Positions 56,688 to 64,000 of a stretch of 64,000 nt of DNA are shown piece by piece. This DNA is from JACRCT01 sp049841135 (GTDB lineage: Bacteria; Myxococcota; Myxococcia; Myxococcales; UBA5297): assembly GCA_049841135.1 (NCBI GenBank), contig JASGHK010000006.1, positions 186,001 through 250,000 of the forward strand, in the 5' to 3' direction. Below the pieces are notes generated by a model. That model ran no database searches. It had not been told where the DNA came from and saw only the letters and a program-made list of their open reading frames with translations. Numbering within the stretch: the stretch's first letter is position 1; the number at the start of each line of letters is the position of its first letter. A program made the position numbers and the translations under genes.

Positions 56688-56832
56688 TCGACGACGAAGC
56701 GCACCATCTGGATCGAGGCCGCCGCGGCTCGTCCTCCGCGACCGCTTCCTCTTCTTCACCAGTGGCGATTTCGCTCTCGGTCATGCCGCCCTCGGGGCCG
56801 GCCACCTTAGCGCAGGTCTGCTAGAATCCGCG
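56688..56832 (-). pseudogene. N-terminal fragment and upstream region of the second rluA copy
   Basis: The minus strand from 56787 gives M-T-E-S-E-I-A-T-G-E-E-E-E-A-V-A-E-D-E, identical to the start of the intact rluA, followed by a shortened Ala/Arg stretch and V-R-F-V-V. The 45 bp upstream also match those at 48049-48090. So the whole 5' region was duplicated, not only the gene. Confidence 0.85.
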
Positions 56833-56849
56833 CCTTTCCGGAGGTAGAC

Positions 56850-57980
56850 ATGGGCACCCTCGCAACTCGCTCGCTCTTCGCGCTCTTCGTCCTGCTCGCC
56901 GCGGTCGCGGCCCCCCGCTCCGGGCACGCCGCGCAGAAGCTGGCCGTGGCCGAGATGCACGCGCCCCAGAACCTCTCGGGCATCGCCGCCAAGCTCACCC
57001 AGGACATCGTCGACACCGCGAGCCGCCAGGCGGACACCACGGTGCTCGACCCCTTCGCGGTCGAGAAGGCGCTCGGCCCGGAGGCGATCAAGAACCTCAA
57101 GGCCTGCTCTGGATCGGCGTCCTGCGTCACCCGCTGGGCCGCCGGCCTGGGCGTCGACCGGATCGTCGTCGGCTCGCTCGACCGCAGCGAGGCCAGCTAC
57201 CTGGTCAAGCTCTACCTGGTCGACCTGAAGGCCAAGCAGGTCGTCTCCACCGTCGACCGCTCCATTCTCATCGCCTCGCGGCGGCTGCAGGCCGACGTCT
57301 CCGCCGCCATCCCCGGGCTGCTGGCCGGCAAGGCCGAGGCCAAGGGCCAAATCGCCATCGCCACCACCTCGCCCAACGCCACGCTCTTCTTCGACGGCGA
57401 GCTCGTCGGCAAGACCCCGGTCACCGTCGAAGCCAAGCCCGGCAAGCACACCATCAAGCTCACCAAGGACGGCTTCCTGCCGGTCGAGCGGTTCGTCACG
57501 GTCGAGGAGGGCACGACCGAGAAGGTCACCCTCACCCTCATCGCCATCCCCGGCGCCAAGACGCTCGAGGACGACCTGCCGACCATCGCCCAGAAGGCGC
57601 AGGAGGAGGCGGCGGCGGCCTCCGGCAGCGGCGTCAACATCCCCGCCCTCACCTGGGTGGGCGGCGGCGTCGCCGTGGCCAGCATCGCTCTCGCCATCGG
57701 TCTGGGCGTCGACGCCAACAGCAAGGCCAACGCCGCCGGCAACGGCCCCGTCTACGGCATCAGCCGCACTGACGCCCTCGCCGGCAAGCGCAACGCGATG
57801 CTGAGCAACGTCTTCTGGGGCGTCGCCGGCGCCGGCGCCGTGACCGCCGTGCTCTCGGCGCTGCTCTGGCCCAAGGACGCGCCGCCGGCCGACAAGAAGA
57901 ACGACGGGGCTCCGGCTCCCAATGCGAGCCTCGCCCCCATCGAGGGCGGCGCCGCAGTCACCCTCTCCGGCTCCTTCTGA
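56850..57980 (+). CDS. PEGA-domain membrane protein
   Basis: 376 residues. Signal peptide (to about A-A-Q-K-L), then an N-terminal alpha/beta domain (L-A-V-A-E-M-H-A-P-Q-N ... C-S-G-S-A-S-C-V-T-R-W) similar to TolB-N-like folds, then a PEGA domain (about 163-228: I-A-T-T-S-P-N-A-T-L-F-F-D-G, K-P-G-K-H-T-I-K-L) and one or two TM helices. PEGA proteins are thought to be surface anchors. SD GGAGG lies upstream of the ATG, with TAGAAT (56821) as a -10. The next gene follows by 21 nt. Confidence 0.85.
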   Translation: MGTLATRSLFALFVLLAAVAAPRSGHAAQKLAVAEMHAPQNLSGIAAKLTQDIVDTASRQADTTVLDPFAVEKALGPEAIKNLKACSGSASCVTRWAAGLGVDRIVVGSLDRSEASYLVKLYLVDLKAKQVVSTVDRSILIASRRLQADVSAAIPGLLAGKAEAKGQIAIATTSPNATLFFDGELVGKTPVTVEAKPGKHTIKLTKDGFLPVERFVTVEEGTTEKVTLTLIAIPGAKTLEDDLPTIAQKAQEEAAAASGSGVNIPALTWVGGGVAVASIALAIGLGVDANSKANAAGNGPVYGISRTDALAGKRNAMLSNVFWGVAGAGAVTAVLSALLWPKDAPPADKKNDGAPAPNASLAPIEGGAAVTLSGSF

Positions 57981-58001
57981 TCGACGACGAGGAAGACGAC
58001 C

Positions 58002-59930
58002 ATGAACGCTCGGACCCTGCTCTTCGCTCTCGCGATCCTCCTGGTGGCCGGCCTCGGCGCCTGCGACTTCAAGCCCGACCCGGAGACCGGCCGCTTCATC
58101 TGCGCCGCCGACACCGACTGCGGCGACGGCTTCAAGTGCGTGACGCAGAAGGCCGACGCCGGCCATGCGGCGCTCTGCTTCAAGGCCAGCGAGTTCTCCG
58201 CCGAGAAGTGCAACGCCAAGGACGACGACCAGGACGGCCTGGTGGACAACGACGTCGCCGAGATGGGCACCGCCTGCACCACCACCAACCTGGGCGAGTG
58301 CGCGGCGGGCACCCAGGTCTGCCAGGCCGGCCTGCTCAAGTGCGTGGGGACCGAGCCGGGCACGGTGGCCGAGACCTGCAACCGCAAGGACGACGACTGC
58401 GACGGCACCACCGACGACGGCTTCGATCTCAGCGTCGATCCCCACCACTGCGGCGCCTGCGACCACGACTGCAGCGCGGCCGGAGCGCAGTGCGTCGGCG
58501 GCCAGTGCCTCGAGACCACCTGCGCCGACCTCTTGGACAACGACGGCAACGGCACGACGGACTGCGCGGATCCCACCTGCGACCAGAAGGACTGCTCCGA
58601 CGAGGCGGGCACCTGCCAGTGCCAGTCGGGCAAGGCGGTGGAGCTGGTCTGCGACGACGACCAGGACAACAACCGCGACGGGAAGGCCGACTGCGACGAC
58701 CCGGCGTGCGACGCCAAGCCCTGCGATCCGTTCGGCTTCACCTGCGTCGCGGGCGACTGCGTCTGCCCCGGCGGCGGCTCGCCCGAGCTCCAGTGTGCGG
58801 ACGGGGTCGACAACGACTGCAACGGCACGACTGACTGCGCCGACACGGGCTGCGCCGGCTCGGCCTGCGACGCGAACGACGCCACCAAGAACTGCGGCAA
58901 GAACGGCACCGGCCAGGTCGCCTGCGTCGCGCGCGAGGGCAACTGCGCCAACGGCCTGGACGACGACAAGGACGGCAAGGCCGACTGCGACGACGCCGAC
59001 TGCGACGGGCTCGGCTGCAACGCCGCGGACGCGACCCGGAACTGCGGCCTGAACGCCCAGAGCGCCAAGGCCTGCGTGGTCCGCGAAGCGAACTGCTCGG
59101 ACGGCAAGGACGACGACGGAGACGGCAAGGCCGACTGCCAGGACGCCGACTGCCTGGGCGCGGCCTGCGACCCCGCCGACGCCACCCAGAACTGCGGGCT
59201 GGACGGGACCGGCGCCAAGGACTGCGTCCCCCGCGAGGCGAGCTGCGCGGACGCCAAGGACGACGACGGCGACGGGAAGACCGACTGCGCCGACCTCGAC
59301 TGCCGCGGCCTCGCCTGCGACGCCGCCGACGCGACCAAGAACTGCGGCGCGACCACCGGAGATCCCGCCGCGTGCCTGCCGCGCGAGTCCAACTGCTCCG
59401 ACGGCGTCGACGACGACGGCGACGGCAAGGCCGACTGCGACGACGCGGACTGCTCGGGCAAGGCCTGCGACGCCGCGGACGCGACCAAGAACTGCGGCTC
59501 GACGGTGGGCGACCCCGCGGCCTGCGTGGCGCGAGAGACCGCCTGCTCGGACGGCATCGATGACGACGGCGACGGCAAGACCGACTGCGCCGACGCCGAC
59601 TGCCTGGGCCTCGCCTGCGACGGCGCGGACGCCACCAAGAACTGCGGCGTGCTCGGCACCAACCCGCCGGCCTGCGTGGCTCGCGAGACCGTCTGCTCCG
59701 ACTCGCTCGACGACGACGGCGACGGCCTGACCGACTGCGCCGATCCCGACTGCGCGGCCCTGGCCTGCGGCGCCGGCAAGAGCTGCGGCGGGCTGGCGTG
59801 CATCGAGAGCGACTGCGCCAACGGCGCCGACGACGACGGCAACGGGACGACGGACTGCGCCGACCCGGTCTGCGCGGGCAAGACCTGCGCGGCGGGCAGC
59901 ACCTGCCAGGGTACCGCCTGCAGCCCCTGA
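58002..59930 (+). CDS. Cys/Asp-rich repeat lipoprotein (D-D-D-G-D-G-K repeats)
   Basis: 642 residues. Signal with lipobox G-L-G-A-C (Cys16). The C-terminal two thirds consist of six near-identical units of about 45 residues plus partial ones (58790-59930): C-S-D-G-x-D-D-D-G-D-G-K-x-D-C-x-D-x-D-C-x-G-x-A-C-D-x-A-D-A-T-K-N-C-G. D-x-D-x-D-G loops suggest calcium binding (dockerin/EF-hand-like) with paired cysteines. The N-terminal third has diverged copies. A rigid calcium- or disulfide-stabilised surface stalk is likely. Follows the PEGA gene and precedes another Cys-rich lipoprotein. Confidence 0.85.
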   Translation: MNARTLLFALAILLVAGLGACDFKPDPETGRFICAADTDCGDGFKCVTQKADAGHAALCFKASEFSAEKCNAKDDDQDGLVDNDVAEMGTACTTTNLGECAAGTQVCQAGLLKCVGTEPGTVAETCNRKDDDCDGTTDDGFDLSVDPHHCGACDHDCSAAGAQCVGGQCLETTCADLLDNDGNGTTDCADPTCDQKDCSDEAGTCQCQSGKAVELVCDDDQDNNRDGKADCDDPACDAKPCDPFGFTCVAGDCVCPGGGSPELQCADGVDNDCNGTTDCADTGCAGSACDANDATKNCGKNGTGQVACVAREGNCANGLDDDKDGKADCDDADCDGLGCNAADATRNCGLNAQSAKACVVREANCSDGKDDDGDGKADCQDADCLGAACDPADATQNCGLDGTGAKDCVPREASCADAKDDDGDGKTDCADLDCRGLACDAADATKNCGATTGDPAACLPRESNCSDGVDDDGDGKADCDDADCSGKACDAADATKNCGSTVGDPAACVARETACSDGIDDDGDGKTDCADADCLGLACDGADATKNCGVLGTNPPACVARETVCSDSLDDDGDGLTDCADPDCAALACGAGKSCGGLACIESDCANGADDDGNGTTDCADPVCAGKTCAAGSTCQGTACSP

Positions 59931-60007
59931 CGAACCGCCAAGCGATCGAGTCGGCGGACCGTGCTGGCGCTGCTGCCTCGGGCGCCTCGAATCCGGAGAG
60001 TGCTCCC

Positions 60008-61221
60008 ATGTCGCGCATCCACATCCTCGTGGCGGTGGGCTGCCTTGGCGCCCTCGCGGCGGCCTCGGCATGCTCGAAGCCGACCGGCTCCGGCGTGCCC
60101 ACCGACCGCTACCTGGACGAGATGACCGACTCCGAGCGCGCCACCTTCTGCAAGTGGTCCATCGACAAGATGGGCGGCGGCGGGGTGCACACCTGCGACT
60201 GGGGCGCGGTGACCATCATGACCGAGGCCCAGTGCATCGAGTTCGCCTGGCCCCACTGCACGGTGGCGGTGGAGGAGGCTTGCGTGGCGACGCTCACCGG
60301 TGCCTGCGACCTCAAGGTGAGCGACCCGTGCTCCAACTACAAGACGTGCGCGGCTGCGAACCCAGCCAAGATCGAGCCCGACTACAGCCAGCTGCCGGCG
60401 GGCTCACCGGTGCCGTTCGAGCTCGCGGAGCGCTACTGCGTGTTCTCGCAGGTCTGCCTCGATGGCAACGCGGTCATGCCCAGCTGCATCGAGAGCCTGC
60501 CCTTGCTCTACCCGGGTATCGTGTCGAGCGACCCGACGACGAGGTACCTGGTGGGCTGCGCTGCCGCCGCCGCCAACTGCGATGAGTACCTGCGCTGCCG
60601 CACCCTGAACCACGGCTGGGCCTACTGCGATACCCGCAGTGGCAACTCCTGCGACGGCCAGACGGCGGTCTACTGCGACGGCACCGCCAACAAGGGCGCC
60701 GCCTGGGCCACGGACTGCACCTCCATCGGCCAGAAGTGCGTCAGCGGCAACTGCCAGCAGCCGCGGGGCGTGTGCAGCGAGCCCGCCAACACCACGAGCT
60801 GCAAGGATGGTGTCGTGCACGAGTGCAACGCCGCCGGCCAGGACCTCTGGACGTTCTGCGCGCCCGAGGAGCCGTGCGGCGACCTGAACGGGACCAAGCT
60901 GTGCTTGTCACCGGGGAAGGCCTGCACGGATGGCACCCCGGCCAGGTGCGAAGGGACGGCGCAGGTCCAGTGCAGGCCCTATGGGACCGAGTACCGCGAG
61001 TTGAGCACCGACTGCGCCAAGGTCGAGGGCATGGGCTGCCAGTCCACGCCAAACCCCACTTGCGGTGCCGCGGCCCCCGAGTGCGACCCCGCGGGGATCC
61101 GCAGGTGTGCACCGGCACCGTGCTCTCGGGCTGCTGGGGCGGCAAGCACCGCAGCATCGACTGCGCAGAACTGGGCTTTCAGAAGTGTGTTCTCGACGGG
61201 AACACCGCGACCTGCAAATAG
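60008..61221 (+). CDS. Cysteine-rich lipoprotein (frameshifted near 61095)
   Basis: About 404 residues once a missing base near 61095 is restored (E-C-D-P-A-G then D-P-Q-V-C-T-G-T-V-L-S-G-C). Lipobox A-S-A-C (Cys22). The N-terminal domain (F-C-K-W-S-I-D-K ... C-D-L-K-V-S-D-P-C) matches in style the Cys-rich lipoprotein at 52992; a string of C-x-G/C-N modules follows. Function unknown. GGAGAG 8 nt before ATG 60008. It forms a PEGA/repeat/Cys-rich surface cluster with the two preceding genes. Confidence 0.75.
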
Positions 61222-61285
61222 GGTTCGGACACCGCTTCGGCATCCGCCGAGGCGGGCCAGCGCCTTGGTCTCGGCCCGACTCCTC

Positions 61286-61816
61286 TCACGGACCCACCGA
61301 GACGTGGAAGACCGCGGTCGCCTGCAGGGTCGTGTCCTTGGAGGGCTGCCGGCCGCTGGCCTTGGACGTGATGCTCATCGAGTCGGCCTTGATGAACGCG
61401 ACGAGGTCGACGTCGTCCAGTTCGAGCGTGAGCGTGGGGTTCGGAGCCTTCAGGCCCAGCGAGGCGATGCCCGACTTGTGGGCCACGCGGGTGCTGGTGC
61501 CGTCCGCCTCGGCCCAGAACTCGATGGAGTCGAGGAAGGAGAAGTCGGCGTCGCTGGGGGCGGTGATCTTCAGCGTCAGCGAGGACAGCTTGGCCGACTT
61601 GACCATGCCCTTCTCGGCGTTGTGGTTCTCGAACTCCTGCGACTGGGAGACGTCGAAGGACGTCAATCCCTGCATCCCGGGGATGCCGCCGAGGACCTGG
61701 CCGAGCAGCGTCGAGCCGGGGATGGTCGCCTCTCCCTGTTGCGAGACGTCGAACGCGATCAGACCGCCGCAGCTCGACAGCGAAAGAACCGCGAACCCCA
61801 GGAGCACGGTCTTCAT
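61286..61816 (-). CDS. Small lipoprotein of unknown function
   Basis: 176 residues. Lipobox L-S-S-C (Cys16), then a beta-rich domain with F-D-V-S-Q-Q-G-E-A-T-I-P-G and L-T-L-E-L-D-D-V-D-L. It resembles other myxobacterial proteins of this size only in composition. GAGG is 8 nt upstream of ATG 61816. No function assigned. Confidence 0.75.
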   Translation of the reverse strand: MKTVLLGFAVLSLSSCGGLIAFDVSQQGEATIPGSTLLGQVLGGIPGMQGLTSFDVSQSQEFENHNAEKGMVKSAKLSSLTLKITAPSDADFSFLDSIEFWAEADGTSTRVAHKSGIASLGLKAPNPTLTLELDDVDLVAFIKADSMSITSKASGRQPSKDTTLQATAVFHVSVGP

Positions 61817-62073
61817 GGAGGTTTCCTCAGCCGAATCGGGCAGATGCACAGCTCCTGGACGGTATACACCAGAACTGGACCAGAGTTGCTGGTCGCTCCG
61901 CGCTCGCACGGGCGAGCGCCTGTGTGGCGCATCGCGCGCGCTCTTAGGGGCTCACCGGAGCGCGGGGAGTCAGACCGCCCTTCGCCGTGAGGCCCTTGGA
62001 CTCTGGTTCGCTTCGCGCTGCCTACGCTCCGGGCGAACGGCCTCGCCGGTCAGGGACCCTTCGGAACGTCAGA

Positions 62074-63152
62074 CTAGGCGACCCGCGCGTACAGCTCGGC
62101 GATCCGCTCCCCAGCCCGGCCGTCCCACAACGCTCTGGCACCCGCCCGCGCTTGCCCTCGCCCGCGAGCACCCGCCGCGCCGCCTCGATGATCCGCCGCG
62201 GCTCGCTGCCCACCAGCGTGTTGGTGCCCTCCTCCACGGTGATGGGCCGCTCGGTGTTCTCGCGCAGCGTCAGGCAGGGAATGCCCAGCGCCGTCGACTC
62301 CTCCTGCAGGCCGCCGGAGTCGGTCAGCACCAGCGCCGCGCCGCTCGTCAGCGACAGGAACTCCACGTAGCCCAACGGCTCGATCACCGTCAGCCCATGA
62401 GGCACCAGCCCCAGCGCGTCCATCCGCGCCCGCGTCCGCGGGTGCGCGGCCAGCACCACCGGCAGGTCTCTGGCGACCTCCTCCAGCGCGCCCAGGATTC
62501 GCGAGAGGATGGCCGGGTCGTCGACGTTCGCCGGCCGGTGGAGCGTGCAGACCGCGTAGCGGCCCGCCAGCCCCAGCTTCGACGCGACCTTGAGCGTGCG
62601 GGCGACGTGCAGCGAGCCGAAGAGCGCGTCGATCATCACGTTGCCCACGCGGTGGATCCGCTCGGGCGGCACGCCTTCGCGGCGCAGGTTCGCGTCCGCG
62701 TCGGCCGAGGGAGTGAGCAGGTGGTCGGCGAGCCGATCGACGACCAGCCGGTTGATCTCCTCCGGCATCGAGCGGTCGAAGCTGCGCAGGCCCGCCTCCA
62801 CGTGCGCCACCGCGATGCGCAGCTTGGCCGCCGCCAGCGCCGCGCTGAGCGTGGAGTTGACGTCGCCCACCACCGAGACCAGGTCCGGCCGCTCGCCGAC
62901 GAAGACGCGCTCGAGCTCGACCAGGGCCTTGGCCGTCTGCTCGGCGTGGGTGCCGCTGCCGATCCCGAGGTTCAGGTCCGGCGCGGGGAGCCCGAGGTCG
63001 CGGAAGAAGACCTCGCTCATCTTCTCGTCGTAGTGCTGGCCGGTGTGCACCACGCGCTGGCGCAGCGCGGTGCGCGCGGCGATGGCCTTGTAGACGGGCG
63101 CGAGCTTCATGAAGTTGGGCCGGGCGCCCACCACGTGCAGGACGGTCCTCAT
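62074..63152 (-). CDS. wecB: UDP-N-acetylglucosamine 2-epimerase (non-hydrolysing; frameshifted near 62135)
   Basis: About 359 residues when a missing base near 62135 is restored, giving the normal C-terminal W-D-G-R-A-G-E-R-I-A-E-L-Y-A-R. The nucleotide-sugar epimerase motifs are complete: G-A-R-P-N-F-M-K, H-T-G-Q-H-Y-D, G-D-V-N-S-T, E-A-G-L-R-S-F-D-R-S-M-P-E-E-I-N-R, H-R-P-A-N-V-D, D-S-G-G-L-Q-E-E and L-R-E-N-T-E-R-P. It converts UDP-GlcNAc to UDP-ManNAc for surface polysaccharides, and fits the GT-C genes and other envelope genes nearby. TACCTT 7 nt before the ATG is a leaderless signature. Confidence 0.9.
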
Positions 63153-63159
63153 GCGGGCG

Positions 63160-63165
63160 AAGGTA
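63160..63165 (-). promoter_or_regulatory. TANNNT box 7 nt before the wecB start
   Basis: TACCTT followed by CGCCCGC and ATG, no Shine-Dalgarno. Leaderless transcription is likely. Confidence 0.5.
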
Positions 63166-63208
63166 GGCATCGGCGCGGAGGCGAGGAAGGAACCCGCGGC
63201 CGGGCGGC

Positions 63209-63214
63209 TATACT
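63209..63214 (+). promoter_or_regulatory. TANNNT box 9 nt before the last gene
   Basis: TATACT, then GGGCCGCGC and ATG. The best -10 match of the set and no Shine-Dalgarno. Confidence 0.55.
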
Positions 63215-63223
63215 GGGCCGCGC

Positions 63224-64000
63224 ATGAGCACCTTCTGGGCCGTCCTCGCCGCCGCGCAGCTCTCCTCCTTCGCCGGGGGGCAGCTCGCCGCACCGCCCGT
63301 CGAGCCCGTCCCCGAGCGCGCCACGAGGCTGGGGGACGACGACGAGGCCCCGGCGCCCGCGCCGCCCCAGAAGAAGGCCCCGGAGTGGCGGGCCTCGGGG
63401 GATCCCGTTCCGGTGCCCCCACCCATGCCGGTGCTGATGCCGCCGCTGCCGCTGCCCGCCGCCCTGGCGCTGCCGCCGCCCAAGCCCCCCAAGCCGGCCC
63501 GCTTCGTCACCGTCGACGGCAAGGTCCACGTGGGCAAGGTCCTCCGGGTGATCGACGGCGGCTTCGAGTTCGAGGACGAGCGGGGGGCGCGCTACCCCAT
63601 CGCCCTCTCCGCGGTGAGGGAGTCCGAGCACGGCGACGAGAGCTGGAAGGTGCCCGCTGCCGCCATTCCCACCCTGGACGAGGAAGCGGCGCGCAAGGCG
63701 CTGGACCTGGCCTTTGACGTCTACGAGCTCGAGCAGGAGCGGGCGCGACTGACCTATGGAGAGAAGGCTCTCGTGACCGGGCTGGGCCTGGCGGCGTGCA
63801 TCGTCGGCTTCGGCGCCCTCAAGGGCGACTTGGGGACCGCGGTGGGCATCGCCGGAGCGGTGGGGGCGGGCGGCGGAGGCGTCGCGCTGGGCGTGACTGC
63901 CCTGCGAAGCTGGAGGCTCTCCAAGCGCGCCGAGGAAGGCCGGGAGCAGCTCAAGGCCATGGGCGCGCCGGCCAACGCGCGCGCCACCACGGTGCCGATG
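63224..64000 (+). CDS. Proline-rich membrane-anchored protein, 3' end beyond the window
   Basis: The frame stays open for 259 codons to the window end. A short N-terminal hydrophobic segment (W-A-V-L-A-A-A-Q-L), a Pro-rich linker (P-P-P-M-P-V-L-M-P-P-L-P-L-P, residues about 65-92), an SH3- or PRC-like beta unit (F-V-T-V-D-G-K-V-H-V-G-K-V-L-R-V), then a helical stretch and two hydrophobic segments (L-G-L-A-A-C-I-V-G-F-G and I-A-G-A-V-G-A-G-G-G-G). Codon usage is strongly coding. Family not recognised. It is divergent from wecB, and its start is supported by TATACT. Confidence 0.7.
   Translation, partial: MSTFWAVLAAAQLSSFAGGQLAAPPVEPVPERATRLGDDDEAPAPAPPQKKAPEWRASGDPVPVPPPMPVLMPPLPLPAALALPPPKPPKPARFVTVDGKVHVGKVLRVIDGGFEFEDERGARYPIALSAVRESEHGDESWKVPAAAIPTLDEEAARKALDLAFDVYELEQERARLTYGEKALVTGLGLAACIVGFGALKGDLGTAVGIAGAVGAGGGGVALGVTALRSWRLSKRAEEGREQLKAMGAPANARATTVPM

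Larger units (their letters stand above)
52878..56704. mobile_element. 3.8-kb insertion in the second rluA copy, flanked by a 17-bp direct repeat
   Basis: The 17-bp string TCGACGACGAAGCGCAC ends the middle fragment at 52878-52894 and restarts the N-terminal fragment at 56688-56704. Between them lie a Cys-rich lipoprotein (52992-54050), a nonsense-interrupted gene (54593-55108) and an IS630 element (55111-56633). A single insertion followed by a later IS630 insertion is the simplest reading. No integrase is present. Confidence 0.6.

Noticed and set aside
58790..59930. Tandem DNA repeat of about 135 bp as a possible CRISPR or satellite
   Set aside because: It is in frame, under coding constraint and part of a lipoprotein.
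56781..60071. A 1096-codon minus-strand frame
   Set aside because: Antisense shadow of the PEGA and Cys/Asp repeat genes; its apparent repeats only mirror the D-D-G-D-G-K units.

Overview
The window looks like chromosomal DNA of a high-GC, secretion-rich Gram-negative bacterium, most likely a Myxococcota (formerly deltaproteobacterial) lineage. The reasons are the many large lipoproteins with Asp/Ala/Pro linkers (PDAA, DASEPDA, PGPDAAQ), Cys/Asp-rich repeat proteins, a Ser/Thr kinase with TPR repeats that was once coupled to a sigma factor, outer-membrane proteins (DUF1302, FadL-like), and third-position G/C bias throughout. This is inferred from gene content; no rRNA or tRNA was seen.

Layout. 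0.1-7.2 kb: rubredoxin, then a TetR regulator with two palindromic operators in front of an export operon (MMPL/RND permease, LolA-like periplasmic protein, DUF1302 outer-membrane protein, small Cys-rich protein). 7.5-13.7 kb: beta-propeller lipoprotein, endonuclease/exonuclease/phosphatase-fold lipoprotein with a barrel-like partner, ABC ATPase-permease-unknown operon. 13.8-22.1 kb: a rearranged region with a sigma factor, a REP-associated tyrosine transposase (RAYT) flanked by REP arrays, remnants of a second kinase, a BNR protein and an IS91-like transposase, and a nearly complete receptor-type Ser/Thr kinase. 22.2-41.4 kb: YdeI-like protein, lamin-tail-domain lipoproteins, an aspartic protease-PDZ-POTRA fusion, lipocalin, two GT-C type membrane proteins, DUF763, FadL-like porin, a 1050-residue lipoprotein, MgtC/DUF4010 transporter. 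41.5-42.8 kb: degraded nucleotidyltransferase toxin-like gene hit by an IS200-type element. 42.8-48.0 kb: metallophosphoesterase, BioY, DapD, DapE, RluA-type pseudouridine synthase. 48.5-51.9 kb: DNRLRE/DUF4091 lipoprotein. 52.2-56.8 kb: a second, shattered rluA copy carrying a 3.8-kb insertion (Cys-rich lipoprotein, amber-interrupted gene, IS630 element). 56.9-64.0 kb: PEGA protein and two Cys-rich repeat lipoproteins, a lipoprotein, UDP-GlcNAc 2-epimerase, and a partial gene running off the end.

Two window-wide patterns matter for any reader. (1) At least ten otherwise well-conserved genes are broken by a single-base frameshift, nearly always one extra base, which suggests insertion-type consensus errors rather than so many real pseudogenes. 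Coordinates given here span the repaired genes. (2) Several genes lacking a clear Shine-Dalgarno sequence carry a TANNNT box 6-10 nt before the start codon, the signature of leaderless transcription.

Functional themes are envelope transport and surface decoration, regulation by kinase/sigma pairs, and the diaminopimelate (DapD-DapE) branch of lysine and peptidoglycan synthesis. No CRISPR array, complete prophage or recognisable biosynthetic cluster was found.
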